Positions 1 through 12,275 of a stretch of 64,000 bases of DNA are shown here, one piece after another. The first letter of the stretch is position 1; each line of letters opens with the position of its first letter. Origin of the DNA: Neurospora tetrasperma FGSC 2508 (Eukaryota; Ascomycota; Sordariomycetes; Sordariales; Sordariaceae). A program made the translations under genes and the position numbers. The notes below the pieces were generated by a model that saw only the letters and a list, made by a program, of their open reading frames with translations, was not told where the DNA came from and did not search any database. The stretch spans positions 1,003,713 to 1,067,712 of the forward strand of contig NW_009799179.1 of NCBI RefSeq assembly GCF_000213175.1, read 5' to 3'.

Positions 1-116
1 GGGGGCGGCACAGAGGCAGCAGCAGTTACCGTAAGGTGAGAATCAAACAGAGGTAGGTGATGATGATCGATCATGTTCACCATCAGCAAGCATTCAAGCC
101 ATCGCCGTCCATGTTG

Positions 117-132
117 CACACACACACACACA
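117..132. repeat. (CA)n microsatellite
   Basis: About eight CA dinucleotides in a row, followed directly by an A run and a second short CA stretch. It lies in non-coding sequence. Confidence 0.9.
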
Positions 133-2168
133 GAAAAAAAACACACACAAGGTTTTTTGTGCCTTGCTTTGCCGCTGCTCGCTGCTCGGTCAAGTTCATA
201 TCCATCTGTGTATCTATCTTACCAATGGAGAAAGTAGTGTAGGGTGGGTGGTGGTTACCTACCTACTCGGCGGCGGGAGAAGAACAACACAAATCCCTTG
301 TGTACTGCGTACATTATACACACTATAACACTGCCTTCAAACCTCGGACGGACGCATGTCCGGACCTTTTGTTACCGCGGCGTTCTAGAATTTGTTATCT
401 GGATTGGGGAATCCTTGCCCGTCTTTGCCTTGCCCCCCCCACGTCTTCTCAGAAAGGGATCCTTTTTGAAATAGTGTTGGTTCATGGCTGGGACCCTTGC
501 GTCGCATCCTTCAGCACAGACAGACAACCCAAATTCCTGGGTGGGTGAGTTAGTTTACCAGCTACCTAGGAAACAGTGCAAAAAGTTGCACACGACACGT
601 GTGGCTGGCTATGAGGACCGAGACAGACAGCGAGATAGATCTTGTGAGCAAGCTGAGTCAGTTGAGGATCGTGCAGTGGTGTTTTTGAATTTTCAGGGAC
701 GGCCCATGGTGATACTGCTTCTTGACGTGGCTTGGGGGGGTTTTGTCAGAAAAAGGGATTCCACTTCACTTGGGAAGAAGGGTCTGGCCGCCTGGCGTGC
801 TTGATAAGTGGGTCCTAGGTATAGCATAGTACTATGTATGGTCTTGAGGGGGATGGGGAGGTTCAGTTCCTGGACTGCTGAATGCGAATACATATATTTA
901 AATCAGCTGTAAAAGAAAGAAAAAATCAAGACATGTGGAAATTCTCATTCATCTTCGACATTCATAAAAAGTCTCGTTACTCCAGTCGTCCACTTGTCGT
1001 CGTCTTTGTCCATCCAAAAAGTAACCTAGGAACGCGCATCATGCAACCCAACGTTGGTTCTCGGGAAACGGAGTTTGAGCACTGTCCGCTGTCCCGTCCC
1101 GTGTAAGTGGTAGTGCGCGTTAGCGCCTCCTGGCCGAATTCCCGGGTTGGGTCGTCTGCCCGCCCCCGTCCGTGCCCTGCGATTGGGCTGCCAGGGGCAG
1201 TTCCAACCTAACACCCGACGGACGCCCAGCAAATTCAACATAATGGGAAGAATGACGGAATCCCATGACAAATGTGCGACGGGACACCAGCGGGGTGAAA
1301 GAAAGAAGAAAAACTCTGTTTTTTTTTCTTCTATTCGGGTGGTGCACCCAGAAAATGGCATGACAAATGCCAACCACTCAAGATTTTTTATTGCTGACAT
1401 ATCAAAGGAACCTAGGTAAGCAGGCATGACGGGAAGAAAACTGTGGGGCCTCTGCCACGCGTGCGGTCGCCGGTCGGTGGATGGACGGTGACGGGCCGGC
1501 CAGCGGGCGATTGCTTGGAGGGAGCGGGCATCCATGTTGGGGTTTGGGTGTGTGGAGTTTTTAGGTTCAGTTGCGATTGCGGGATGAACTGCCGCACGGG
1601 CATCGGAAATAACACCGGTCATCACTGCAGCGAACCTAAAATCCGTTAACGAATTTATGTAGTGTATTGTGGCAGACAGGCAGGCAGTCAGCAGCGTTCC
1701 AGACAATCCAATGTTAAAAGAACAATATTCTCGGCATGACTCCTACCCGGTACACAATGAGGGATGAGGGATAAGAGAGCATAAAAATTTGTCCAAATGA
1801 ATAATATGGCTCAGGGACCTGGCTGGGATGGGACCCCGTCCCCAACCCTTCTTTTCGCAACAGTATGTACATAGTAGTGTCTCATTCACCAATCATTTTG
1901 TCGTCCTGTTGGTCCTGTGCCATCAAAAGATTTCATCCATCGGCTCCTGGGCTTGGATCTCACCGAGTCTTTGGCGTGTCGAATGATATTGCTCGATAAA
2001 TGCCCTAGCTTCAGGGACCATGTCTAAACTACATACTGCGACATCTTGGAGGAAACCCCTCCATTGTTTCATGGCCAGGAAATAAAACGGGATTGAACCG
2101 AGGTACGTTCGTGACAGCACAGCTTCGCATAATTTCCTGGTTTGCCAACAACCTGATGATGAAAAGGA

Positions 2169-2188
2169 TTTTTTTTTTTTTCTAAAAA

Positions 2189-2219
<31 letters not shown>

Positions 2220-2227
2220 AAAAAAAA
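2169..2227. repeat. T-run followed by interrupted A-run
   Basis: A run of about 12 T is followed after two bases by about 45 bases of A interrupted by single G. The arms can pair with each other. On the minus strand this reads as a polypyrimidine block ahead of a CAG acceptor-like site next to the possible coding fragment at 1923-2150. Confidence 0.9.
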
Positions 2228-4302
2228 CTCGCACTCACTAGCTTGACGATCGCGAGCAAGGAGTAGTGTGAAATCTTTCTCACACTAGCCTCGGCCGAAG
2301 AACACTATCGCTCCTCCGCCTAGAAATTCATATGGGGAATCCTGGTGCAACACAGTATGTTTTCCGTAATACAATGCGTCGGTACTTGCGTCGCCGTCTC
2401 AACCACTTGCCCGCTGTTCTAGTGCTTCGTGATGACTTCACGTTGTCCCTCGACTATATTGTTCTTCTGCCGCACTAAGCTTCTACAGGTATTAACTCGT
2501 CTACATGGCTCAGTACACTGCCGTGGCTGTGCCAGACGGTCCACCTGCACAGGAACAGACCGCTCGATTTTTATGTCACTCAGTTTGTGCAAATGCGGTA
2601 TGTAATGGTTCGGTTAACAGTGCCGGTTCCTGACATTTTTGGCCGATGTGACGGCGGCGACCACCAGTTTGGACTTCATATCCGAGGGATCACTGACCGA
2701 TCAGCTCTCCCTTGGACGCTTCATCGATCCTCATGATGTATGACCCCCACTTATCAGATCAGCGACTTTTTAGGTTTGGATCGCATGTCCATGATGACGG
2801 TCCAGACTGCTGTTGCTGATGTACTATGCAACATTATTACTTTTTCCTTTCATCCTTTCGTCATTACTTGTTACGATCCTTCCAACATTGATACCAGTAA
2901 ACCTGTGCGCATCTTTAAGGCTTTTTGGACTTCTTGGAGACTTGGACTCTTCTCGGCCCTTATCGTACTCCAACCACTCCTTCACATGCTCGCTTCAGGC
3001 ATCTCAGCCCCATCTTCGGCTGTGTAATAACCGAATGAGTTCCATGCCTGGCCCCGCGCAGTTGGTGCTTGGCCCTGTCTTGTCTTTCCACTACCCTTCT
3101 TGTTTCCGCCCCGCTTACTATGCAGTACGTCCTTCAGGGCACGCCGGTGAGGGTACGTAATACGCGTAGTGTACCTGTGTTCTGGCGTGTGGTGTTGCGC
3201 TGTCGTAGTACGTGGCCTTGTGGCTCGGCTCCAGAGGCTGGTCGCTGGGGTAAAGTGGAATCTGAAACAGAACCTAACTGGCCCTAGCCTTATAGCTGTG
3301 CCGCCATGTACGGAGATGAGGTATGTAATAAGGAAATCATCTCGCAAGCTTCGGAATACGATGCCGAGTAGTCAAAGATATTATCGTCTTGTCAGGCTGT
3401 CGCTTGACGTTTCATAGCCTTGGGCCAACACGGCAAGGCAGAGAACTTGTGTGCTTTGCATCGCCTACCTACCTACACATGACATGCTGTCGTTGCGTTT
3501 TCCGTCTTTCCAGAAGGAACAGGAGAAATTGATCCAACCCGTCGCCCCGTCTTACACTACGCAGGATCAATGCATATGCAGTCATGAATATAGAGTTGGC
3601 GACATCAGCAGTCGAAATTTCCTCTTCAAGTCAATTCACGAAGATACAAGAAAAAAATCCAATCACCGTCAATCTTCTTGCCAACCCATCTTTCCAACAG
3701 AGTAACCCCTGTTGCACATCACTACCTATCAGATGCAGTTCTCAGTTTCACCTATCCATGATTCATCATGATGCCAGCGTCTCTTCCCCCGTTGATCATA
3801 CTGTGTACAAGCGAAAAACCGCCCGCAGCACCAATGTGCCTCATTGAATGAACTTTACCCTATTCGGATGAAAAAGCTCAACCACGTTGGATGAAAGCAG
3901 GAGATTGGACGAGAACCATCGGCCAAGAACAGTGTCTATAAGTGTGTACCTAGAGGTACCTGAGTTTTGGAGAAGGGTACTTGGCGGTACCGTCACATCG
4001 AAATCGGGGATCGGAGATCGGAGTCGGGGATAGCAGAGAGCTCAGAGAACGGTCGTCGGTCGGCCGCACGGGTTGTTCGCGAGGCCCGACTTGATGTAAC
4101 GTGGGCGTGGACTTATGCAAACGCTATTTACAAAGGATAAACCTTGTGCAGTTGGAAGGGGAAAAAAAATTGTGAATGGGTGGTTCACTTTTGACGGTTG
4201 CCGACTTCGGGACTTGGAGTCGGGTTGTACACAGCAAAAGTTGAAGGCGGGTTAGGGTTGAATAAGGGTGCCGTTCCCGTCCCAAATGCCGTTAACGCCC
4301 AA

Positions 4303-4324
4303 CCTCCTCCTCCTCCTCCTCCTC
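4303..4324. repeat. (CCT)n microsatellite
   Basis: Seven consecutive CCT/TCC triplets in non-coding sequence. Confidence 0.95.
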
Positions 4325-6817
4325 AAACAATGACTCGGGGCTGAACAGCGCCTTGATCGTTAAACAGCGATGAGCGACATAAGGAATCAGGGGAAAATTC
4401 CAATACTAACAACTGTTGAAGTGGTTCAGCGTAAATTGACCAAACAAAGGCTGTCACGATCACCCAACCGCGTACACCCGCCACAACTTGTGGTCCAGCC
4501 ACGTCCACAGCCTGTTGACAGCATTAGTCACTTACAGATAGATACTCCATCTTGTAGGGATAGAAGCTTCCCGTCACCACACGAATGAGATCTTTATTCC
4601 CCCTTGGCACTTTGTGAACGTAAAGAAGAATGCCCAAAGACGGGCCGAAGAAGCGCAGGAACAGTGTATGGTAGTATAAAACACGGCGAAAGATGCACTT
4701 CAACAGTCAACTAGGTAGAAACTAGGAAAAGCCCATGAAGCCAGACTGAGATAATTTGCAATTCTTTTCCTCGTTATCATTGATGATAGCTCAGTATTGT
4801 GCAAGCCACATCACTACGTGCCTCCAAAAGTTCTTTGTCTCAAAACCCTCGCTATCTATCCGTCCAAGCCACCAGACCTTTTCGTGAACCTTCCTCCTTT
4901 TGGACCTCTATCCTGGCTACCTCTACGTACCGAACTTACTTGCCGGTAAAGCGGTAAGACATCCATTCCTTCACCTTTCCCTTGAGGTTATCTGACCCCT
5001 TTTCTTGAATGTCTCCCTCTCACAGTACATAGTGTACCACAACCGCTTCAGTTCTGTCTCGCGCCTTTGTCCGTTCCGTTGGAAGTGGAAGTGAAAGTGA
5101 AAAACCTGTCCCTGGCTGGTCCGTCTTTTCGAAGTGGAAGTTACCGCAACTCCTTCCCGGCTACATACTTCCCGCTTCCCGCTACCCTACCTACGTGCCT
5201 GCCTGATCTATTGTTCCTCACCTAGGTACACATAGTGTAAATACCTCTCAAGCTAGTGTATCGCCCAACCTAAGAGATACCTACCCACCCACTTTACTTT
5301 ATCCGCCCTTCCTTACCGAAACCCGTGTCTTTCTCGGGTTCTTCCTGGGTCATTCGGGTTTCACATTCCGCCATGTATCAAGGGCCGTCAAGCGCTGTCA
5401 AGCCACCAGATGTCAAGTGACGCAGAATCCGTGCTGTCTGTGAACTTAAGTGATCGAATCATGTTGGTAGCGCGGCTCGAGAGCATGCATGAATGGTGAC
5501 ACATACCGCCTGTGTGGCCCTGCGTGCGCGATCTCGCCGCGGGAAAAGTTCCGGGCCTCACTTACTCACTCACTCGATCGATCGAGGTACACTACCTTTA
5601 GTCTAGAGGAAGACACGCCCTTACGCCCCATACGCCACACACGCCAGGCGCCGCAAGAACAAGGTAGGTAGGTGAAAGAGGATTTACCCCTTTGGGATTA
5701 AGCCTATCGTGACGCCGTGGAGACCTCGGTTGACTGCCATTGATGAGGTGTAAGCTGTCCTGGCTGGAGATTACTAGGTAGAGGAAGCCAAGGTAGGTAG
5801 GTATACATGAACTGTTTGGGATTGGACAGAGGGAAAGAGGTGGGAAATGTATACAGTGTTTGGGGGTACTTTCATTTTTCTTCAATGTTCGAACAAAGGA
5901 GTGGTTCACCTAGGTATAGTGAGGAAAGCTTGTTGAAACTCGTAGCGGCTACGGCGTGGGATGTCGGCAGGGTTCAAGTTGGAGGGAGGCCAGCTACTCG
6001 AAAACCTCTAGGGATATCTGGGATGTTAGCAGGTGGCATGTTGACTGATGTGTTCTAGGGCACTTCTTGCGCTCTAGGCGAGATCCACTACCTCTACTTG
6101 TCTTAAGAACTTACGGTTTCATCATAGAGCAACATGAACTTTCAAGTTCGAGAGGGGTTGAGAAGATAGTTCTAGTTCCCAAGAAGATTAGTGAGGTCTC
6201 GCTCAAATGATCTATGTCTCGGGAAAATAGTTTCAACTGTATATGCGAGTAGATGTTTGTGATATAAGAGACAGTTGCTGGGTGTGGGAGCATTTATTAG
6301 GCAGTGACTGTGATAATGGTATGTTGTCTCACATTTTGGTGACATGAAGACGAAGCTGAAACCCTTCTGTTAGTCTGTTGTCGAAGAGTCTTTCTGTATG
6401 TGTATAACGGCGAAAGGAGCATGAGAGACTTAGGTTAATTGCAGCCAGTCCCTTCAGGGTATTTCTTCCCGCTTCACGTTGTGTGAATGAACCAACCTAA
6501 ACAAGATAAGAAGGAGCCCGCCAGAGGGCAAAGATTTCATGACAATCCAATCTGTATAAAGAGAAAACAGAGTATGCGTATGGGAGAATTGGTATATCCA
6601 TCGTAATCTAATCATCAGTTCCATCATTCACATTTCATCCAAAGCCATAACACTCATGATATCCCTTCCCAGTCATCAACCATCCATCCCTTCATTCATA
6701 TGCCATGTACCGTTTCTTCCATCCCCACCGCTCAGTGGGTTCACCAAACCCATCTCGAGCATCATCCTCCCCTCCCACCTCAGACGTTGTCATAAAAAGA
6801 ACCGCGGCGTTATTTTC

Positions 6818-7177
6818 CTAGAAATCGTCCGTCGGCCTCCTTTCAATCTTCTTGACATCATCCGGCATCCTGCTGACGCACAGCTGCCCGCAAAACTCTC
6901 CCCACTCGCCGCTGGTAGCCTCCTTGACGGCCTCCTGGAGATCCTGACCGTAGTGTTCGTGATAGGCCTTCTTGACGCGGGACATGTGGCCAGCATCCCA
7001 GTGGAAGCGGACCAATCTCGAAATCAACAGCTCGCGCCGCAGCTCGTCCCGCTTGGACAGGGTTAGGGCGTGGTTGAGCAGCATGGCGTCGCGAACGGGC
7101 TTGTTGATGACGCCGTTGAGGATGTGGGCTAGGACTTCTCCCTGTTTTGTTTTTCGTCTCCGTTAGCATTTCGGAGG

Positions 7178-7214
<37 letters not shown>

Positions 7215-9230
7215 AGGAAGAGGAAGGGAATGAGTACGTACGACAAGATTCCCACTCTTCTTCAACGCATCCCTAGCAAAATTCGCCCCCTTGTACGTCT
7301 CCTTATAAACCCTCATCACCTCCTTCAAGTGCGTCTCACTCCTCATCACCACAATCGCCAGCATGGCCGACTCGCCCCCCCTCTCGGACTTAATCGCTTC
7401 CCTCAACGTCCTCACATCATCCGCCACCAGCTCGAGATCCAGTCTCACGGGGTGTCCAAACCGATCCACATCCTCCTGCCTCTTCTCCTCCAAAACCATC
7501 AACACCGCCTTCTTGAACTTATCCTCCTTCAACTCCATCTTCATGCATTTCACAAGACTATCCCCGTACTTTTTGTCTGAAAACCCTGCCTTGATTTTGC
7601 AGATTTCCTCATTCGTCCTGCCCATCAGACTCTCAATCAACAACTCCCTCCGCGTCTTATCCCCGTGGTACCAGAAATTCGCCCAATACGCTTCCGACTC
7701 CCACCGGCCCAGCGCCACCGTATAGCACGCCTTCATGAGCGTCGGATCCTCGTCCTTGAGCCGCGCGCGGATGTGCTTGGCGATATTGACACCCCTGCGC
7801 TCGGCGCCGGTTTTCACCAGCCGCTTGTACTCACCCCGCAGGTCCATGACCTGCTCGTGCGTGAGGCCCGGTAAGATCTCAATGAGGACGGGCGTGTCGG
7901 GCGCGCGGCTTTCGCCCTTGAGGGCATTGGCGAGGCGGGCGGCGTCGTCGATGGGGTCGTGGAAGCGGGCGCGACGGGAGTGGGTGCGGGCGTGACCTTT
8001 CTTTTCACCACCGCCGCTGCCGCCTCCCTTGCGGTGATACTCGTCGTCCGACGAAGAGGAGCCGTAGAGGGGAGATAAAGGCTCGACGAAGCTGTACGAG
8101 GAACCGTTGGGACCGGGTTGGGTGGGGAGCATCAAGGGGGAGGGCATCGGGGACATGGATTGGTAGGTGCCGTGATAGGATTCGAGCATTGGGGAAGCGG
8201 GCGCGTTGGCGACAGAGAGGTTGCCGTTGGACATGTGAGGGTTGTGTCCGTTGACAGAGAGGAGGGACATGCGGTTGGTAGGCGGGAGCGGAGACTTTTC
8301 GCGGCCGGGACGCATGGCGGACTTGAGGGGGAGTTTGCCGTCGTCTTCGTGGCGGCCTCGACCGGGTGAGGAAGGGTAGCCGCTGCCGCTGACGTGAGGA
8401 GGCTCAATGGTGACGACGCTGGGAGCATCGATACGGCCTCCTTTGCGGTCGTCGGAGCGCAGATCGTAGGCGCTGCTGATGCTGATGTTCGGGCTGTGGG
8501 TGCGGCCGCTGTGACGGCCGATGGGCTCGCCGTACTTGTCGTCGGGTCTTCCAACACCCGCATGGTAGCTAGACGGACGAGGACGGTGGTAACCCGGTGA
8601 TGGCGGCGTCTCTGGACGCTTCCCGTAGGCAAGATCGTCCTCAAGTCTGTCCTTTTTGCGTTGCTGACGCTCCCTGCTGGAATCTCTGTCCCTGCCCGAG
8701 GTGCTGGGCGCGCGGCCATGACCATGGAACGAGTCGCGTGACCCATGTGGTGATCCTGTCGAGTCGGCCGAAACAACGGTGGTGGCATATTTGGGCGGAA
8801 GATACATGCCGGCAAACTCACCCGGGCGCTCCCTGTTGATGTTCTTTCCCCAATCCGAAGACTCTCTGGGATCCGGTCTCCTGTCACGGCTCTGTGCGCG
8901 AAGGCGCGACTGATCTCTCACCCGTTCACGCGAGGGCGACCGCTCACGCGGCCTGCCTAGCGATGGCGCTGACGCATGATAGCTGCTGTGGTAGTAATCG
9001 CCGCCGCGATTACCAGCGGAAGGCGGGTAGTTGGCGAGCTGTTCATACGCAAGGGCAGGGTCAACGTCGCGATAGTTGTCGTTGGCTGGCGGGTACACAC
9101 CGGCTTCGACAATGTTTGCCGAGGACGTGCGGACGTGGCTCCGCGGCCGGCGGTCCTCGTCCTCCCGGCGGCGATCTGCGGGGGAGCGGGACCGCCCGCC
9201 TCGGCTCCGTTCGTCCACTTGTAGGGACAT
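6818..9230 (-). CDS. Annexin with long disordered N-terminus (fungal annexin XIV/C4 type)
   Basis: Predicted calcium-dependent phospholipid-binding annexin. The ATG at 9230 opens a first exon of about 660 codons. Residues 1 to about 420 are Arg/Ser/Pro-rich and low in complexity. From about residue 425 helical annexin repeats follow, for example VLIEILPGLTHEQVMDLR, then RRELLIESLMGRTNEE, and RDAMLLNHALTLSKRDEL in the last exon. The protein ends at the stop at 6818. One intron at roughly 7138-7241 separates the exons; on the sense strand it holds a run of 33 T and a GCTAAC branch point. The strongest donor (GTACGT at 7241) and acceptor (CAG ending at 7143) do not keep frame. The canonical pair that does is a GTACTC donor at 7237 with an acceptor ending at 7138, so this junction is uncertain. 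Typical type II calcium loops are not obvious to me, as is common in filamentous-fungal annexins (from memory). Family assignment is confident; exact splicing is not. Confidence 0.85.
7179..7211. repeat. Homopolymer A33 (T33 in the annexin intron)
   Basis: Thirty-three consecutive A on the plus strand lie inside the annexin intron, where they read as poly-T between the donor and the GCTAAC branch point. The length is likely to vary between strains and to be error-prone in assembly. Confidence 0.95.
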
Positions 9231-11374
9231 GCTTTGATGCTGGCCGTCAAAAGTCTGTTGCTAACTCGAGTGTGGGAACCTGATTTCGGGTTGGTTTGGT
9301 CGATGACTGACAGACTCGGTTTATGCAGCTGGAATCTGGTCCAAGTAGCAAGGTGGTGTAGGGCTGATATCGAATTTTGCGCGACTCGTCTTGGGAGTTT
9401 CAGGGATCAGAAATCTGGGGGCTGGTGAAAGTGAGGGGTCACTTCTTGGCTTTCGCGATCTCCTATTCTCTTGTAAACAAAGGCGCAAAATGGTCCAGGA
9501 TCAAGTCGCACACCAACACGGCAAAACTTGTCGGTTCCTGCGCAAGCTTAAGAAAGAAGCGCCAAAGAGTAGTCCGACTTGGAGAAGCTAACGAGACGTG
9601 CAGAACATGGACAACGGGATCTTTAAAAACAGCACCAAAGAACAGAAGAGGCTGAGAAAAGATGCGCCGGTACCGAGGGGGCAAGACGCAGGAGGGCGGG
9701 GTTGGCATGCAGCAGGCCATGCAGGGTATATGGAGCCACTAACACGGCTCCGGAGCGTGCGTGCTAAGATGGATCAGATGAAGTGTGTGTGGACGGGCTG
9801 AATATGCACCGCGTATCAGAGAGGAATGTCACTGCCTGGGTGGTTGGCTGGATGATGGCGCTTACTGGCACTGTTGTTGGCTAGCACATGTCGGCCATTT
9901 GCTCCGTTGGCCTTTCTTTTTTCCATCATACTATCCTCATCTTCATCTTCTTGTAGACAAGGCGACCACGCCAGCTGGCGGCAAGACGCAGGAAAAGACG
10001 GGAGGATACCAGCAGGAACAGGTTAAGACACCAGCGTTGCGGCCCGTTAGGATCCCTTTGCAGAGAAGCCCGTGTGTCTTGGATGTGTGGGCGTGTCTTG
10101 AAACACCACGCTGGAGGGTGACAGAGGGTGGCAGTCAAGGGTGCTCCGGTGCTTCTGCCACACATGCTCTACCAGTCTGACGGATGGTGTGTTGGCAGCA
10201 GCCCTGTCGGTATTCAGCTTTCCCTTTCTCCGCGGTCTTTGACCAATGGCGTGTTGCAAAAGCGGCCGCGAAGACTAGCGAAGGCTGGATGGACCATCAC
10301 GTTGGGTCTTGGCTTTCCCGCACTCCGGCAAGAGGTCACCTCCATTACAACCAAAAGCCATCATGTGAGATCTGGGATGGTGCTGGGAAGGCTGCTTTCC
10401 GGAACATTATAAAGCATGTCATGGGATTATTGAGGTTGTGTTTGTGTAAATTCCCAAATTGAACAAAGGTATAACAAGGCTGTGAGCAGTCTAAGCCTTC
10501 AACGGAGGCTCGAGGACGAAACCGGGATTATCAAACAGGTTTATATGTCGTATGCCAACTGCGAACAGAGAATGTTTTTATGTGGCATCGAGTGATAGGT
10601 GCCGTTTGGTTATGGTGTACTTGAGAAGTCTTGGTCCTCTGTTGCGTGTCACTCATTTATCGCTGCTGACTTGGCAATTCAGTTTGGTTTGTTGACTCCA
10701 TTCAGCGCGGGAACCACCAGAACGTCTGCTGTAATGTATTTGCGGTTCCCGTCTGGTGAATGCTGCTGACGACGCTGCCAAGACCATTTGGTCGAATGCC
10801 AAGACATCATCCGCGACGACCGGATCGGATATCATATGCTGCCCGAGGAGAAAGCCGAAGGTTCCGGATTGCGAAAATCCTTTTGGTTTGCGCCGAGTAT
10901 AATACTATCTGTCGGATGCCATCTTTCTGCACTTTCCTTTTCTCTCGTCGACACGAAATGCGGGTAGCAATGGGAATCGGTGGAGAAAACGCCAACATGG
11001 AAAAGCGAGAGCATGTCGATCAGTCGCCACCACAGTCCATCGACAACGAGCATCCAATCCACGGAGATACAATTGGCGCATCAGAGACGTCCATGTGTAC
11101 AGTCAGTCGACAACGACAAGAGTTATCCGGCCCGAGCGAAGGATTCAACCCCCGAGTATCCGACACAAGAAACGGCATGCATCCCAAACCGATGATATAA
11201 GATTCAAAGTCAAAGAAAAAGCTGTCCGATATGCCGCCCATTTCCTACGATCCAAAACGCCCAGATATGCATGCACCTTCATTCGCCCCACTCCACGATT
11301 CCATCCGAGGTTCCACCTGGACGACATGCCCTCATTCAGTTTTTTAGCTCTTTCCATTCCAAATATCCCCGACC
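9231..11374. other. Intergenic region, annexin promoter side
   Basis: No gene recognised. It should include the annexin promoter and 5' untranslated region next to 9230 and the 3' end of the membrane-protein gene near 11375. Open frames here are short and without recognisable domains. Confidence 0.5.
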
Positions 11375-12275
11375 TCAACCGCTCTCCGACTTGACCAGGA
11401 CCGAATTATCCCGAAACGACTTGGGTTTCGTCTCTGTCTCCTCGGCCAACTGAATGGCGCCCTTCCGTTTCGATGAGAACATGTTTCTTACACTATCATA
11501 CCGACGAGTCAGCGGGGCCTCTGTCGACGATGCAGATGGGACGGGAAAAGATGGAGGGTTGACGTAACCCGGGAGATGTGGCGAGAACAACTAACCTTCG
11601 ACAAACAGGACCCCAAGTTTCGACCACGACGACAACGAGTAGGAAGGCCGACACCAGGAATATGACCAGCACATCATCATGATCGCGGGGTTTTTCGACA
11701 TAAAAGGGGCACGGTGATGTGCCATTGGACGGTTGAGGCGATGACGACAACGAAGAGGACGACGACGACGACGAGGGCGAAGGTGGCGACGGCACTGGCG
11801 AAGGTATCCCGATGCTCAACTCCCCCATTTCCGTAACCGAAACATTATTTGCCTTCTCGTTGCCAGACGATACCGATACTGGTTTCTGCTTGGGGTTGGA
11901 CGCTTGTTTTGAGGGTGGCTGCGATGATGAAGGTATCCCGACTCCCAGCTCCCCCAATTCCGTGATGACCAACACCGGGATATCCTTCCTCGCGTTATCG
12001 ACAATCAGTGCCGGTCCTGAGCCATGCTTCTTCTTCCAATTATCCCATAAGGAGTTGAATGAACGTTCAGCCTTTTGGAGGATCGGACCGGGAGCAAGGT
12101 GAGAGGTAGCAAGAACAAAGGCTTTATCGGACTTTGGATCTCGACCGGAAGCTGCGCTGCTCGGCACATTCCTGTTCGGTGAAAGCAGGATATTATCACC
12201 GGCCATCCACGGTACCGGCACGCATAGCGCCATATGTGCCATAGCGATGGTGGTGAGAAAGGTAGTCGACTTCAT
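11375..12275 (-). CDS. Putative single-pass membrane protein with signal peptide and duplicated TELGELGVGIPS motif
   Basis: I do not recognise this family. The frame opens further upstream, but the ATG at 12275 is preferred because it is followed at once by a signal-peptide-like stretch (MKSTTFLTTIAMAHMALC). An ectodomain follows with two copies of a motif, TELGELGVGIPS and TEMGELSIGIPS, about 40 residues apart and each followed by a Pro/Ser-rich linker. A Ser run, an N-glycosylation sequon (NGT) and a hydrophobic helix (IFLVSAFLLVVVVVETW) come next. Reading straight through ends at 11496. A better membrane-protein tail with basic residues (RRYDSVRNMFSSKRK) lies in another frame and ends at 11375. 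It can be joined by an intron at about 11521-11611 with a weak GTCCTG donor. Expected topology is extracellular N-terminus and short cytosolic tail. Gene reality is likely; the 3' structure and function are unknown. Confidence 0.5.

Larger units (their letters stand above)
1..6817. other. Gene-poor intergenic region with simple repeats
   Basis: I find no gene here that I can support. The stretch holds short simple repeats (CA near 117, CCT near 4303, a T/A homopolymer block near 2169) and several copies of ACCTAGG/AGGTAGG-like words. Open frames are short or compositionally unlike the coding genes elsewhere in the window. A 75-codon protein-like frame on the minus strand at 1923-2150 is reported separately as a weak lead. 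The rightmost bases (about 6650-6817) would be the 3' untranslated region of the annexin gene. Confidence 0.6.

Noticed and set aside
1026-1706. 226-codon minus-strand open frame
   Set aside because: It has no ATG at its upstream end, its composition (Arg/Pro/His/Trp-rich) is unlike the real genes here, and no domain is visible.
2161-2240. A/T block as the poly-A tail of a retroposed element
   Set aside because: The A run is interrupted and preceded by a T run, and no target-site duplication or element body could be recognised.
7143-9230. Unspliced annexin reading with a poly-Phe stretch and basic tail
   Set aside because: The poly-Phe comes from translating the intronic T33 run; the true annexin C-terminus is found in another frame after the intron.
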